From the NCBI RefSeq assembly GCF_001701025.1, contig NZ_CP016793.1, forward strand, positions 3,968,001-4,032,000: DNA of 64,000 bases, written 5' to 3'. The stretch's first letter is position 1, and every line of letters starts with the position of its first letter. The notes under the pieces were generated by a model that was not told the origin of the DNA, ran no database searches, and saw only the letters and a list, made by a program, of their open reading frames with translations. Positions 17,865-27,360 of the stretch are shown piece after piece. This DNA comes from Lentzea guizhouensis (GTDB taxonomy: Bacteria > Actinomycetota > Actinomycetes > Mycobacteriales > Pseudonocardiaceae). The position numbers were made by a program, and so were the translations under genes.

Positions 17865-18845
17865 ATGGGACACGGCAAGTGGGACGACAACGCCTACGCG
17901 GCGGCCAAGACCTTTCGCGCCGCCAAGGGGATCGCTGACTTCGGCTACACCGCCTCGATCAAGTCACAGCCGCGCGACAACTGGAAGGCCGCGAAAGCCC
18001 TTGACCCGTTCAAGGTCGCCCTCCGCGAGTGCCGCGACTCGCCCGACCACGCCGACTCGACACCGATCGCGGTGCTCTTCGACGTGACCGGCTCGATGGG
18101 CAGCGTGCCGCGGATCATGCAGGGCAAGCTCGGCAAGTTGCACGGGCTGTTGCAGCGCAAGGGGTATCTCGCCGACCCGCAGCTGATGTTCGGTGGTATC
18201 GGTGACGCGGACAGCGACCGGGTGCCGTTGCAGGTTGGGCAGTTCGAGTCGGACAACCGCATGGACGAGCAGTTGCGCGACATCTTCCTCGAAGGCAACG
18301 GCGGCGGGCAGAAGAGCGAGTCGTACGAGCTCGCGGCGTACTTCGTCGCGCGGCACGTGGTCACCGACGCGTGGCAGAAGCGCGGCCGCAAGGGGTACCT
18401 GTTCATCATCGGCGACGAGCTGAACAAGCCGCGGCTGGAGGCACGGCACATCCGCCGCGTCATCGGCGACGACGTCAACCAGGACATCGACCCCGTGTCG
18501 GTGTACCGGGAGCTCGCCAAGAAGTGGAACGTCTACTTCATCCTGCCCAACCAGTCGTCGTACTTCCACGACGACGCCATCGCCGAGCACTGGCGGGCGA
18601 TCCTCGGGCAGAACTTCCTCAAGCTCGACGACCCCGGCGCGGTGTGCGAGCTGATCGCCGCCACGATCGGGATGGAGGAGCAGGTGGTCGACCTCGACCA
18701 GGCGCTGGTCGACCTCGCCGAGATCGGGTCGGTCGCCGAGAGCAGGTCGGTCGGCAAGGCGCTGGTCGCGGTCGGCGCCGCGGCACGACCCGCCACCGCC
18801 GCCCCGCTGGCCATCGACGGCCCCGACGACGTGACGCTGACGTGA
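17865..18845 (+). CDS. von Willebrand factor A (vWA) domain protein
   Basis: 326 residues; ATG 17865 follows ACAGGAGA. The MIDAS motif DVTGS is complete at residues 73-77, with further metal-site acidic residues in GGIGDAD and LFIIGDEL, so it should bind Mg2+ and a protein ligand. Nothing marks it as secreted. N-terminal residues 1-60 (KWDDNAYAAAKTFRAAKG) are conserved-looking but unassigned. It is preceded by the J/pseudokinase gene and overlaps the next gene by 4 bp (GTGA), so the operon is tightly coupled. vWA plus kinase-like plus nucleotide enzyme is a recurring architecture in bacterial stress and conflict systems. Confidence 0.85.
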   Translation: MGHGKWDDNAYAAAKTFRAAKGIADFGYTASIKSQPRDNWKAAKALDPFKVALRECRDSPDHADSTPIAVLFDVTGSMGSVPRIMQGKLGKLHGLLQRKGYLADPQLMFGGIGDADSDRVPLQVGQFESDNRMDEQLRDIFLEGNGGGQKSESYELAAYFVARHVVTDAWQKRGRKGYLFIIGDELNKPRLEARHIRRVIGDDVNQDIDPVSVYRELAKKWNVYFILPNQSSYFHDDAIAEHWRAILGQNFLKLDDPGAVCELIAATIGMEEQVVDLDQALVDLAEIGSVAESRSVGKALVAVGAAARPATAAPLAIDGPDDVTLT

Positions 18846-20047
18846 GCGACCACGTGATCGTCGTCGGGCTGGGGTTCGGCGACGAGGGCAAGGGGGCCGT
18901 CGTCGACGCCCTGTGCGCGGACGGGTCGGTGGACAAGGTCGTGCGGTTCAACGGGGGAGCGCAGGCCGCGCACAACGTCGTCGTCGGCGACCGGCACCAC
19001 ACGTTCAGCCAGTTCGGGTCCGGCACGCTCGCGGGCGTGCCGACCTGGCTGTCCCGGTACGTGCTCGTCGAACCGATCGCGTTGGCGACCGAGTCGCGTG
19101 AGCTGGAGGCCATCGGCGTCACCGATCCGCTGTCGATGATGTCGATCGACGCGCGGGCGCTGCTCACCACGCCGATCCACGTCGCGGCCAACCGGGCCAG
19201 GGAGAGGGCCAGGGGCGCCGACCGGCACGGCTCGTGCGGCAAGGGCATCGGCGAAACCGCCTGGTACGGGCTGCTCGCCGGCAGGAAGGCGGGCGAGCTG
19301 GTCGAGGGACAACGGGTGCTCGGCGAACCGGGCCCCGCCCCGACCGTCGGCGACTGCCTGAACCCGAGAGCCGCAAGGCACAAGCTGGACGCGCTCGCCA
19401 GGTTCTACGAGCCGCTGATCGGCGACGGGACGAACGTCGACGAGCTCGTCGCGCTCTACCGCTCCTTCGCCGACGCCGTGCGGATCACGACCGGCGACGA
19501 GCTCGACGGACGAGTCGTCTTCGAAGGCGCACAAGGCGTTCTGCTCGACGAGACCTACGGCTTCCACCCGCACACGACGTGGTCCACCGTCACGCCGCGC
19601 AACGCGAAGCACCTGCTCAACGGCCGGAAAGCCCGCGTGCTCGGCGTGACCAGGACCTACCAGACCCGGCACGGCGCCGGCCCGCTGCCGACGGAGGACC
19701 AGGCCGTCCTCGACCGGTTCCCGGAGCGGCACAACGGCACGGGGGAGTTCCAGGGCGCCTGGCGCGCCGGTCACCTGGACGCCCAGCTGCTGCAGTACTC
19801 CGTGAGGTGCTGCGGAGGCGTCGACGGCCTGGCCGTGACGCACCTGGACGCCGACGGCCTCAAGGTCGCCACCGGCAACGGCCTGGAGGACCTGCCCGAT
19901 CCGGTGGCCTACCTGGAGGACCTGCTCGGCGTCGAGGTGCTCGTCACCGGGGCGGGCCCGGCCAGGGCGGACTACGCGGTGCGGGAGAATCCACGCCATG
20001 ATCGAGTCGACGCTGGTGTCGGTGGACGTGATCGCGCTGCGGTTTGA
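18842..20047 (+). CDS. Adenylosuccinate synthetase-like (PurA paralogue) enzyme
   Basis: 401 residues from GTG 18842. The P-loop GFGDEGKG carries the catalytic Asp14, and GGAQAAHNVVVG the catalytic His45, equivalent to Asp13 and His41 of E. coli PurA. Downstream GSCGKGIGETAWYG, VFEGAQGVLLDETYGFHPHTT and TRTYQTRHGAGPLPTE are the IMP/GTP/aspartate blocks, diverged from housekeeping PurA (which has TRGVGP-like and VTRAYTTRVG segments). It may ligate aspartate or another amine to a purine nucleotide. Placement in a heat-shock-type operon argues against a purine biosynthesis role. Its 3' end overlaps the NUDIX gene by 50 bp. Confidence 0.82.
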   Translation: MSDHVIVVGLGFGDEGKGAVVDALCADGSVDKVVRFNGGAQAAHNVVVGDRHHTFSQFGSGTLAGVPTWLSRYVLVEPIALATESRELEAIGVTDPLSMMSIDARALLTTPIHVAANRARERARGADRHGSCGKGIGETAWYGLLAGRKAGELVEGQRVLGEPGPAPTVGDCLNPRAARHKLDALARFYEPLIGDGTNVDELVALYRSFADAVRITTGDELDGRVVFEGAQGVLLDETYGFHPHTTWSTVTPRNAKHLLNGRKARVLGVTRTYQTRHGAGPLPTEDQAVLDRFPERHNGTGEFQGAWRAGHLDAQLLQYSVRCCGGVDGLAVTHLDADGLKVATGNGLEDLPDPVAYLEDLLGVEVLVTGAGPARADYAVRENPRHDRVDAGVGGRDRAAV

Positions 20048-20645
20048 CCCGGACGCCCGCGCGGTGCTCCTGGGGGTGGCACCGCGCGCGCACGAGCCGT
20101 TCGCGGGCGAGCTCGCCCTGCCCGGTGTCCTGCTGGGCAGGGGCGAGCGCCTGCGGGACGCGACCACCAGGGCCGTCACCGGCAAGCTGGGCCTCGCCGA
20201 GAAGTCGATCACGGCGACCGGCCAGCTCGCCACGTTCGACGAACCCTCGCGGGACCCGCGCGGCCCGACCCTGTCGATCGCGCTGTGGGCCACGACCACC
20301 CGCCCCGGCGAGAACGGGCACCTGACCTGGGCCAGGCTGGACGACGTGCCCGCGCTGGCGTTCGACCACAACAGGATCGTCGCCGACTGCCGCCCGCTGC
20401 TCGCGGACAAGCTCTGGCGCGACGTGCGGTTCACCGCGGGCCTGCTCGGTCGCGAGTTCACGACGGCGCAGGCACTGGACGTGACCGAGTCGCTGACCGG
20501 CGACCGCCCCTACCCGGCCAACCTGGGCCGCACGATGGACCGCGTGCCCGGCCTGGAACGCACCACCCAGCACGCCTCGGCGCTGCCCAAGGGCGGCCGT
20601 CCGCCGCTGGTGTGGCGGTTCACCGCAGGGGCAGCTCCGGCTTGA
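19998..20645 (+). CDS. NrtR-like regulator: degenerate NUDIX domain plus winged helix
   Basis: 215 residues. Residues 1-130 have the NUDIX fold (FAGELALPGVLLGRGERL), but the NUDIX box at 43-66 has lost the glutamates (RAVTGKLGL where REUxEExGU is expected), so hydrolysis is unlikely. SRDPRGPTLSIALWA, LAFDHNRIVADCRPLL and the C-terminal winged-helix block with GGRPPLVWRF are hallmarks of NrtR, a regulator of NAD metabolism that senses ADP-ribose. It overlaps the PurA-like gene, so it is the last gene of the operon, and it may be a nucleotide sensor for the system. It overlaps the convergent M1 gene by 26 bp. Confidence 0.8.
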   Translation: MIESTLVSVDVIALRFDPDARAVLLGVAPRAHEPFAGELALPGVLLGRGERLRDATTRAVTGKLGLAEKSITATGQLATFDEPSRDPRGPTLSIALWATTTRPGENGHLTWARLDDVPALAFDHNRIVADCRPLLADKLWRDVRFTAGLLGREFTTAQALDVTESLTGDRPYPANLGRTMDRVPGLERTTQHASALPKGGRPPLVWRFTAGAAPA

Positions 20646-21819
20646 ACAGCCAGCGGGTGAGCAGGTCGCGATGCCCGGCGAGCGCCAGGAAGTCCTCCGT
20701 CGTCACCACACCGTGCCGGTTGCGCGCACACCACTCCCGCAGCAACGCGAAGAACGAGTCGTCGCCCATCTCGCGGCGCAGCGCGTGCACCGTCACCGCG
20801 CCGCGCTTGTAGACCCTGTCGTCGAACCAGTCGGCGCGCGGTGGCCGCCCGATCACCAGGTTCTGCGGCCGCCGGCGCAACAGGTCCAGTGCCGCGGCCG
20901 CACACGCGTCCGCCGACCGGCCGCCGGAAGCCTCCGACCACAGCCACTCCGAGTAGGAGGCGAAGCCCTCGTTCAGCCAGATGTGCTCCCAGGCGGCGAT
21001 CCCGACCGAGTTGCCGAACCACTGGTGCGCCAGCTCGTGTGCCACCAGGCGTTCCGAGCCGCGGCGGCCGTCCACGTGGTTCGCGCCGAACGTCGACAAC
21101 CCCTGCGCCTCAACGGGAACGTCGAGCACGTCGTCGGTCACCACGACCGAGTACCTGGTGAACGGGTACGGGCCGAACAGCGACGAGAACAGCTCGATCA
21201 TCTGGTCCTGCCGCGCGAAGTCGTGCGCCACCAACCGTTGCAGCCGTGCCGGTGCCCACACGTCCGGCAGCGCCTCGACGTACTGTCCGATCTGGACGGT
21301 CGCGAGGTAGGCGGCCATCGGCGCGGCCATCGAGTACGTCCAGCGCGTGGTGCTGCCGGAGACCTTGCCGTCGACCAGCACCCCGTTGCACACCACGGTG
21401 TACGGCGACGGCGCGGTCACCTCCAGGTGGTAGGAGGCCTTCGCCGACGGGTCGTCCAGGCACGGGAACCACGACGGCGCACCGATCGGTTGCGAGGCCA
21501 CGATCGAGCCGTCCGTCAGCTCGTCCCAGCCCAGGTCGCCCCACTCCGGCGTCGAGATCGGCCGGGGCGTGCCCGAGTAGCGGACCTCGACCGAGAACGC
21601 GCCGCGCACGGCCGCGCGCACGTTCAGCACCCCGCCGGCGTGCCCGTAGCGCGCCGGTCTGCCGTTCACCAGCACCTTCGAGACCCGCAACGGTCCGAAG
21701 GAGAGCGAGAACGACGACAGCGAGGTGCAGGAAGCCTGCAGCACCGCGCGCCCGGAAAGGCGCGCGGAGTGCGGCTTGTAGTCCAGCTCTAGCGCGTAAT
21801 GGTGTACGGAGAAGCTCAT
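20620..21819 (-). CDS. M1-family zinc aminopeptidase, coupled to the Pls/PosA synthetase
   Basis: 399 residues, short for M1: N-terminal beta-saddle plus thermolysin-like domain without the usual helical C-terminal domain. The zinc site HELAH is at 261-265 with the third ligand Glu284 in NEGFASY; the exopeptidase GxMEN position reads VEAQG (about 236-240), a variant. The ATG (21817-21819) overlaps the stop of the synthetase gene (21816) by ATGA. An epsilon-poly-lysine-degrading aminopeptidase of this class is known in producers, so a role in trimming or self-protection against the polymer is a reasonable inference. Confidence 0.85.
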   Translation of the reverse strand: MSFSVHHYALELDYKPHSARLSGRAVLQASCTSLSSFSLSFGPLRVSKVLVNGRPARYGHAGGVLNVRAAVRGAFSVEVRYSGTPRPISTPEWGDLGWDELTDGSIVASQPIGAPSWFPCLDDPSAKASYHLEVTAPSPYTVVCNGVLVDGKVSGSTTRWTYSMAAPMAAYLATVQIGQYVEALPDVWAPARLQRLVAHDFARQDQMIELFSSLFGPYPFTRYSVVVTDDVLDVPVEAQGLSTFGANHVDGRRGSERLVAHELAHQWFGNSVGIAAWEHIWLNEGFASYSEWLWSEASGGRSADACAAAALDLLRRRPQNLVIGRPPRADWFDDRVYKRGAVTVHALRREMGDDSFFALLREWCARNRHGVVTTEDFLALAGHRDLLTRWLFKPELPLR

Positions 21820-24800
21820 GTCCACGCGGAGATCGGGTTGCCCAGCCAACGGGTTCCCGACGGTACATCCTCTCCGCGCATGACCAGCGAGGCGGGTCCG
21901 ATCGTCGTGTGCGCGCCGACGGACGCACCGGGCAGCACGATGCCGTGCGGGCCCAAAGTGGATCCGGCGCCCAGCTCCACCCGGTCCATCCGCAGGATGC
22001 GGTCGTGGAACAGGTGCGTCTGCACGACGCAGCCGCGGTTCACCGTCGCACCCGCGCCCAGCGACACCAGGTCCGCCTCGGGCAGCCAGTACGACTCGCA
22101 CCACACGCCACGGCCGACCGACGCGCCCAGCGAGCGCAGCCACAGGTTCATCAGCGGCGTGCCACCGGAGAACCCGATCAGCCACGGCACCGCGAGCACC
22201 TCGACGAACGTGTCCGCCAGCTCGTTGCGCCACACGAACACCGACCACAGCGGGTACTCGCGGACCTTGAACCGCCCGACCAGCACCCACTTCGCGACGG
22301 CGGCCACCACGCACGCGGCGACACCGGCGGCCAGCAGCACCACACCGGCCCACCACAGGCCGAACGCCTTCAGCGCGAAGAACACCAGCACGACCAGCGC
22401 GACGTTCAGCATGACCGGGACGAACCGGAACAGCTCCACGACCGCGCGCGCCCACAGCAGGTGCGCCGGCGGGTCGTACGTGCGCGAGTCGTCCGACGCG
22501 GCGGCCGTGCGCGGCAGCTTCATCGGCGGCATGCCCAGGTACGAGGACCCGGCCTTGGCGCGCTTCGGCGCCGCGGACAGCACGCCGACCAGCCCGCCCT
22601 TCGGCACCGTGCGACCTGGCGCGGTCATGCCCGAGTTGCCCAGGAACGCCCGCTTGCCGACGCGTGCCGTCGCGATCCGCAGCCAGCCGCCGCCGAGCTC
22701 GTACGACGCGACCATCGTGTCGTCGGCCAGGAACGCGCCGTCGCCGACACGGGTCATCTTCGGCAGCGCGACCACGGTCGACGCCTCGACCCGGCGGCCC
22801 ACCTTCATGCCGAGCAGCCGCAGCCACACCGGCGTGAACAGCGACGCGTACAGCGGGAACAGCGCCGAGCGCGCGTTGTTCATCAACCGCTCGGTCGTCC
22901 ACGCCTGCCACGCCACCCGGCTGTGCACGGGGTAGTGGCCCTCACGCATGCCCACGCCCAGCAGGCGCACGGCGACGAGCACCAGCAACGCGTAGGAGCC
23001 GAACCAGATCACCGAGGCGACCGGCACGTCCCACAGCGCTGAGGCCAGCGTCACCGGCCGGCGCAGCACGTACAGCACCGCGGGAGCCGCCGCCAGCAGC
23101 GGCAACGCGCCCAGCAGGCCGGACGAGACGCCGTACATCAGGTTCCAGAAGCGCGACCGCTCCGGCCGGCGCGACGGGAACGAACGCGCCGCCTTGCCCT
23201 CGCGGATCGCGGGAACACCGGCCCAGCGCTGGCCGGTCGGCACCGAGCCGCGGACCCCGGAACCGGGCGCGACCTCGGCCTTCTTGCCGATCCGCGCGCC
23301 GGGGAACAGGGTGCTGCGCGCACCCACGGTCGCGCCCGCGCCGATCCGGATGCGGCCGATGCGCAGCCGGTCGCCGTCCAGCCACCAGCCGGACAGGTCG
23401 ACCTCGGGTTCGACCGCGGCACCGCGCCCGACCTTCAGCATGCCCGTGACCGGCGGCAACGAGTGCAGGTCGACACCGGGGCCGATCTTCGCGCCCAGCG
23501 CCCGCGCGTAGTGCGTGACCCACGAGCCGGACAGCTCGGTGGCCCGCGACATCTGCGCGAGCATCTCGGCGGTCCACAGTCGCAAGTGGACGGACCCGCC
23601 ACGCGGGTACTCGCCGGGCTTCACACCGCGCAGCAGCAGCCGCGCGCCACCGGCGGAGATCGCCAGGCGGCCGGCGGGGCTCAGGAACGCGACGGCGCCC
23701 GCCGCGACCCACCACCACGACACGGAGGTCCAGCCCAGCACGTTCGACAGCGCCGTCAACGCCACGACCCAGCGCGCGCCGGAGATCGTGAGCAGCGGGA
23801 TCATCAGCAGCGTCTGCACGACGCCGGTCCAGCGCGGCGTCGGCGCCACCTCGCGCACCTCGGCCGTCTCGCCGTAGGACTCCAGCCGCCGCGCCAGCTT
23901 GTACAACGTCGGGTTCTGGTAGATGTCCTGGACCGACGTGCTCGGGTACCGCGTGCGGATCAGCGAGACCAGCTGTGCGGCACCCAGCGAGCTGCCGCCG
24001 GACGAGAAGAAGTTCGCGCCTTCGGACGCGGGTCCGGAACCCAGCACGGCGGCCCACTGCTCCGCGAGCCAGCCTTCGAGACCGGAGAACACCACGCCCG
24101 CGGTGTCCATCGACTCCAGCGGCCACGGCAGCGCGGCGCGGTCGACCTTGCCGGACGTGCGCGTCGGCAGGGTGTCGACCACCGCGATCAACGGCACCAG
24201 CGCGGCCGGCAGTTCGGCGCGCAGCTGCTCGACCGCGGCTTCCTGGTCGAACTCGCCGTCCGTGACGACGTAGCCCACGAGGATCTGGTTGCCACCGCGC
24301 GTCGTGCGCACGGCAGCGGCGGCACCGGCGATGCCCGGCAGCGCCGCGAGTGCCGCGTCGACCTCACCCAGCTCGATGCGCCGGCCGCCGAGCTTGATCT
24401 GCTCGTCCGCGCGGCCGAGGAAGATCAGGCCTTCCGGCTCGGCGCGGACCATGTCACCGCTGCGGTACGCGCGTTCCCAGCCCATCGAGGGCAGCGGCGC
24501 GTACTTCTGCGCGTCCTTCTCGGCGTCCAGGTAGCGCGCCAGGCCGACGCCGCCGATGACCAGCTCGCCGGACTCGCCCATCGGCACGACCTCGCCCCGC
24601 GGGTCGACGACGACGAGCTCCCAGCCGTCCAGCGGCAGGCCGATGCGCACGGGACCCTCGCCGGTCATCCGCGCGGCACACGCCACGACGGTCGCTTCGG
24701 TGGGCCCGTAGGTGTTCCAGACCTCACGGCCGTCGACCGCGAGCCGTTCGGCCAGCTCCGGCGGGCAGGCCTCGCCGCCGAAGATCAGCAGCCGCACGTC

Positions 24801-25606
24801 GTCGAGCGCCTCGACCGGCCACAGCGCGGCCAGCGTCGGCACCGTCGACACGACGGTGATCTCCTGCTCGACCAGCCACGGGCCGAGGTCCATCCCGGTG
24901 CGCACCAACGACCGCGGCGCGGGCACCAGGCAGGCGCCGTAGCGCCACGCTAGCCACATCTCCTCGCAGGAGGCGTCGAACGCGACCGAAAGCCCCGCGA
25001 GCACGCGGTCCTCCGGCCCGATCGGCTCGTCCTGCAGGAACAGCCGCGCCTCGGCGTCCACGAACGCGGCGGCGTTGCGTGCGTCACGGCGACGCCCTTG
25101 GGCTTGCCGGTGGAACCGGACGTGAAGATGATCCACGCGTCGTTGTCCAGACCGGGCTCGCCGAGCATGCCCAGCGGAGTTCCATGCAGCGCAAGGGATC
25201 GGCCTTCCCCGAGCACCGCACTGACCTGTGCCTCACCGAAAACGAGCTCGGCGCGTTCGTCGGGGTCCTCGAAGTCGACCGGCACGTACGCCGCGCCCGC
25301 CGCGAGGGTGGCGAGGATCGACACGTACAGGTCGACGGTGCCGGACGGCACGCGGATGCCGACCCGGTCACCGGCGCCGACGCCCTCGGCGGCGAGCTTT
25401 TCCTTGAGCTCCAGCACTTCTGTGATCAGCGCGCGGTAGGTGAGTGCGGTGGTGCCGTCGTCGACGGCCAGCGCGTCCGGGTGCAGCTCGGCACTCGTGC
25501 GCAGGATGTCCAGCAGTGTGCGCGGTTCGGGCGCATCCCCTGCGGTGAACATCGATCGAAGGACAACGGGTTCGGCCGCAACGGTCACGACAGCGTCACT
25601 TCTCAC
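21816..25606 (-). pseudogene. Pls/PosA-family single-module NRPS, frameshifted near 25079
   Basis: About 1,260 residues once one frame change is allowed. The adenylation domain has IIFTSGSTGKPKGVAVTH, then past the break NAAAFVDAEARLFLQDEP, FDASCEEMWLAWRYGACLVP, NTYGPTEATV, YRSGDMVR, GRADEQIKLGGRRIELGE and PTRTSGKVDR. A carrier domain (SSGGSSLGAAQLV) follows, then TM helices alternating with three left-handed beta-helix-like blocks (VGARSTLFPGARIGKKAEV), the layout of epsilon-poly-L-lysine synthetase Pls. At 25079, CACGCAAC would be in frame as CACCGCAAC, so one C appears lost. Start uncertain: GTG 25606 proposed, ATG 25552 possible. It probably makes an isopeptide-linked homopolymer of a diamino acid. 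Confidence 0.85.
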
Positions 25607-25651
25607 CCTCTCGGCAACTGGTGGACCCGCAACTTTACCTCTGGTTAACAA

Positions 25652-27291
25652 CTACCGTTCGCTGGAGTAAGGCGACTCACAGGTGCGGTCGGTCACCGTC
25701 ACCCCTTCGAGTGACCTGCGAGCGTTGTGGCGAGCCAGGTTCCACTCCCGCCAGTCGGCCTCCGCGGTCGGCGTCCTGAGGTACTGGAGCGCGCAGTCCC
25801 TTTCCTCCGCGGGCAATCGCAGCAACGCCGGTACGGCGTCCTCCGACAACGTCGACAGGTAGTACGTGTCGATCTTCTGCGTGGCCTCGAAGCGACTCAC
25901 GTTGTACTCGGCCACCACCCGCTCCGGGTCCGCCACCGCGACCGCGAGGAAGAACGCCGCCCCGGTCCCGACCACCGCCCGCGGCAACCAGTTGGCGCGC
26001 AACGTGATCCCGCTCGCGATCACCATCAGGTACACCACGCCGAGCCAGATCTCGCACGCCGCCACGAGCAACCGCAGCACCGTCCACCCGTACGCCTGCT
26101 GGTAGAACCACATGCGGCTCAACGCACTCGCCACGATCACCAGCGTCAGCACCGCCAACGCCCCGAGCAGAACCCGCAACCACAACTGTTCCCTCGCCGT
26201 TTGCTTCACCGCGAACCGCGCCACCCCGGCGATGACGGCCAGCGTCAGGATCGTCACCCACAGCAGCTGCCAGAACCCTGACCGCGCGTACTCCGCGAAC
26301 GTCACCCCCGCCGTCCGCATCACATAAGCCTCACCACCGAACAAAACCGCGACCTGCGTCCCCACGAACCCGGTGAACAGCACCACAAGCGCCCCCACCG
26401 GCAACCCGTAGTCCTTGAGCCGCAACGTCCCCGGCCGGCTCTCCGCGTCCTCGCCGATCTGCGGAGGCGCCGCCACCAGATAACATGCCCCAACCGCGCC
26501 GAACGCCGCAATGGCCCCGTACAACCCCATGCGCACGTACTCGCCGACCTCCCAGTCGGGCACCAGGCTCTCCAGGAAGTCGTTGAACCCCTTGTCCGCC
26601 CCGGCCAGCAACGACCCGAACACCACCAGCAGCACGACCGCCACCGCAACGGAGACGACGGCGAACCTTCGGCCGCGCGGCCGGTGCGCGCCACCAGGTG
26701 AGGATCGGGCTCGGGGCCGATGAGATGACCGGGCCGGCGAGGCGAGGGGCGGGTGGCCGCCAGGAGGCCGGAGGGTGGGGCCTGGGGTTCGGCGAGGGAG
26801 GTCTTCACGCCCGCGCTCGCTGCCTCGGGCTTCACGCCCACGCTCGCTGCCTCGGGCTTCTCACCCACGCTCGCTGCCTCGGGCTTCTCACTCACGCTCG
26901 CTGGCTGCGGCTTCGCGCCCGCGTCGCCTGCCTGCGGCTCCGCGTCAATGTCGCCTGCCTGCGGCTTCTCGCTCGCGGCCGGATCTTGTCGGACCCCCTG
27001 AGTAGGGTGAGATGCAGGGGTTCCCAGCTCGGGGGTACCCCTGCGTGAGCCTGCCTCAGCGTCGGCGACCACCTGCTCGCCACCTTCACCCGCGCCCGCC
27101 GCTGCACCCACGTCCGTGCCCGCCGCGCCCACCGGTTCCTCAACCTCGACCGGCCCATCACTCTCCGGCTCGGCCGGCTTCTCCGCAGCTCGCGGCCGGT
27201 ACCCCACCTTCCGCAGATTCCGATAAGGCCGCCTCCCACCCCGAGCCGAAGGCCCCTCGGACGAGTCGGACGATCGCGTCGAGTCAGTCAT
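25652..27291 (-). CDS. Multi-spanning DUF4153/DUF4173-like membrane protein with disordered repeat N-terminus (probable frameshift 26650-26700)
   Basis: The C-terminal 330 codons (to 26644) encode seven TM helices, with GFVGTQVAVLFGGEAYV and GFWQLLWVTILTLAVIAG typical of the DUF4153/DUF4173 family. No good start precedes them; the same frame runs back without a start through RRFAVVSVAVAVV. In the next frame a good ATG at 27291 with GAGAGGGAA begins MTDSTRSSDSSEGPSARGG and an acidic/Pro-Ala-rich tail with 9-residue KPEAASVGE-type repeats that leads up to the TM region. One missing base at about 26650-26700 joins them. Full-length family members have extra N-terminal TM helices, which are absent. 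Function unknown. Confidence 0.6.
26803..26964 (-). repeat. Six 27-bp in-frame tandem repeats
   Basis: Units begin at 26803, 26830, 26857, 26884, 26911 and 26938; the first four are near identical, the last two degenerate. Read on the minus strand they code 9-residue KPEAAS(V/A)GE-type repeats. The period being a multiple of three, in frame with the ATG at 27291, supports that this stretch is translated. Confidence 0.85.
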
Positions 27292-27360
27292 TTCCCTCTC
27301 CCAAGCCCCAGAAAAAGGGCGCGCTCCACCGTCACACCCAGCACACAAACCAAGAAACGT

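Noticed and set aside
18842..20047. PurZ-type enzyme of 2-aminoadenine (Z) genome phages
   Set aside because: The P-loop aspartate (GDEGKG), usually changed in PurZ, is kept, and there is no MazZ/DatZ or phage gene nearby.
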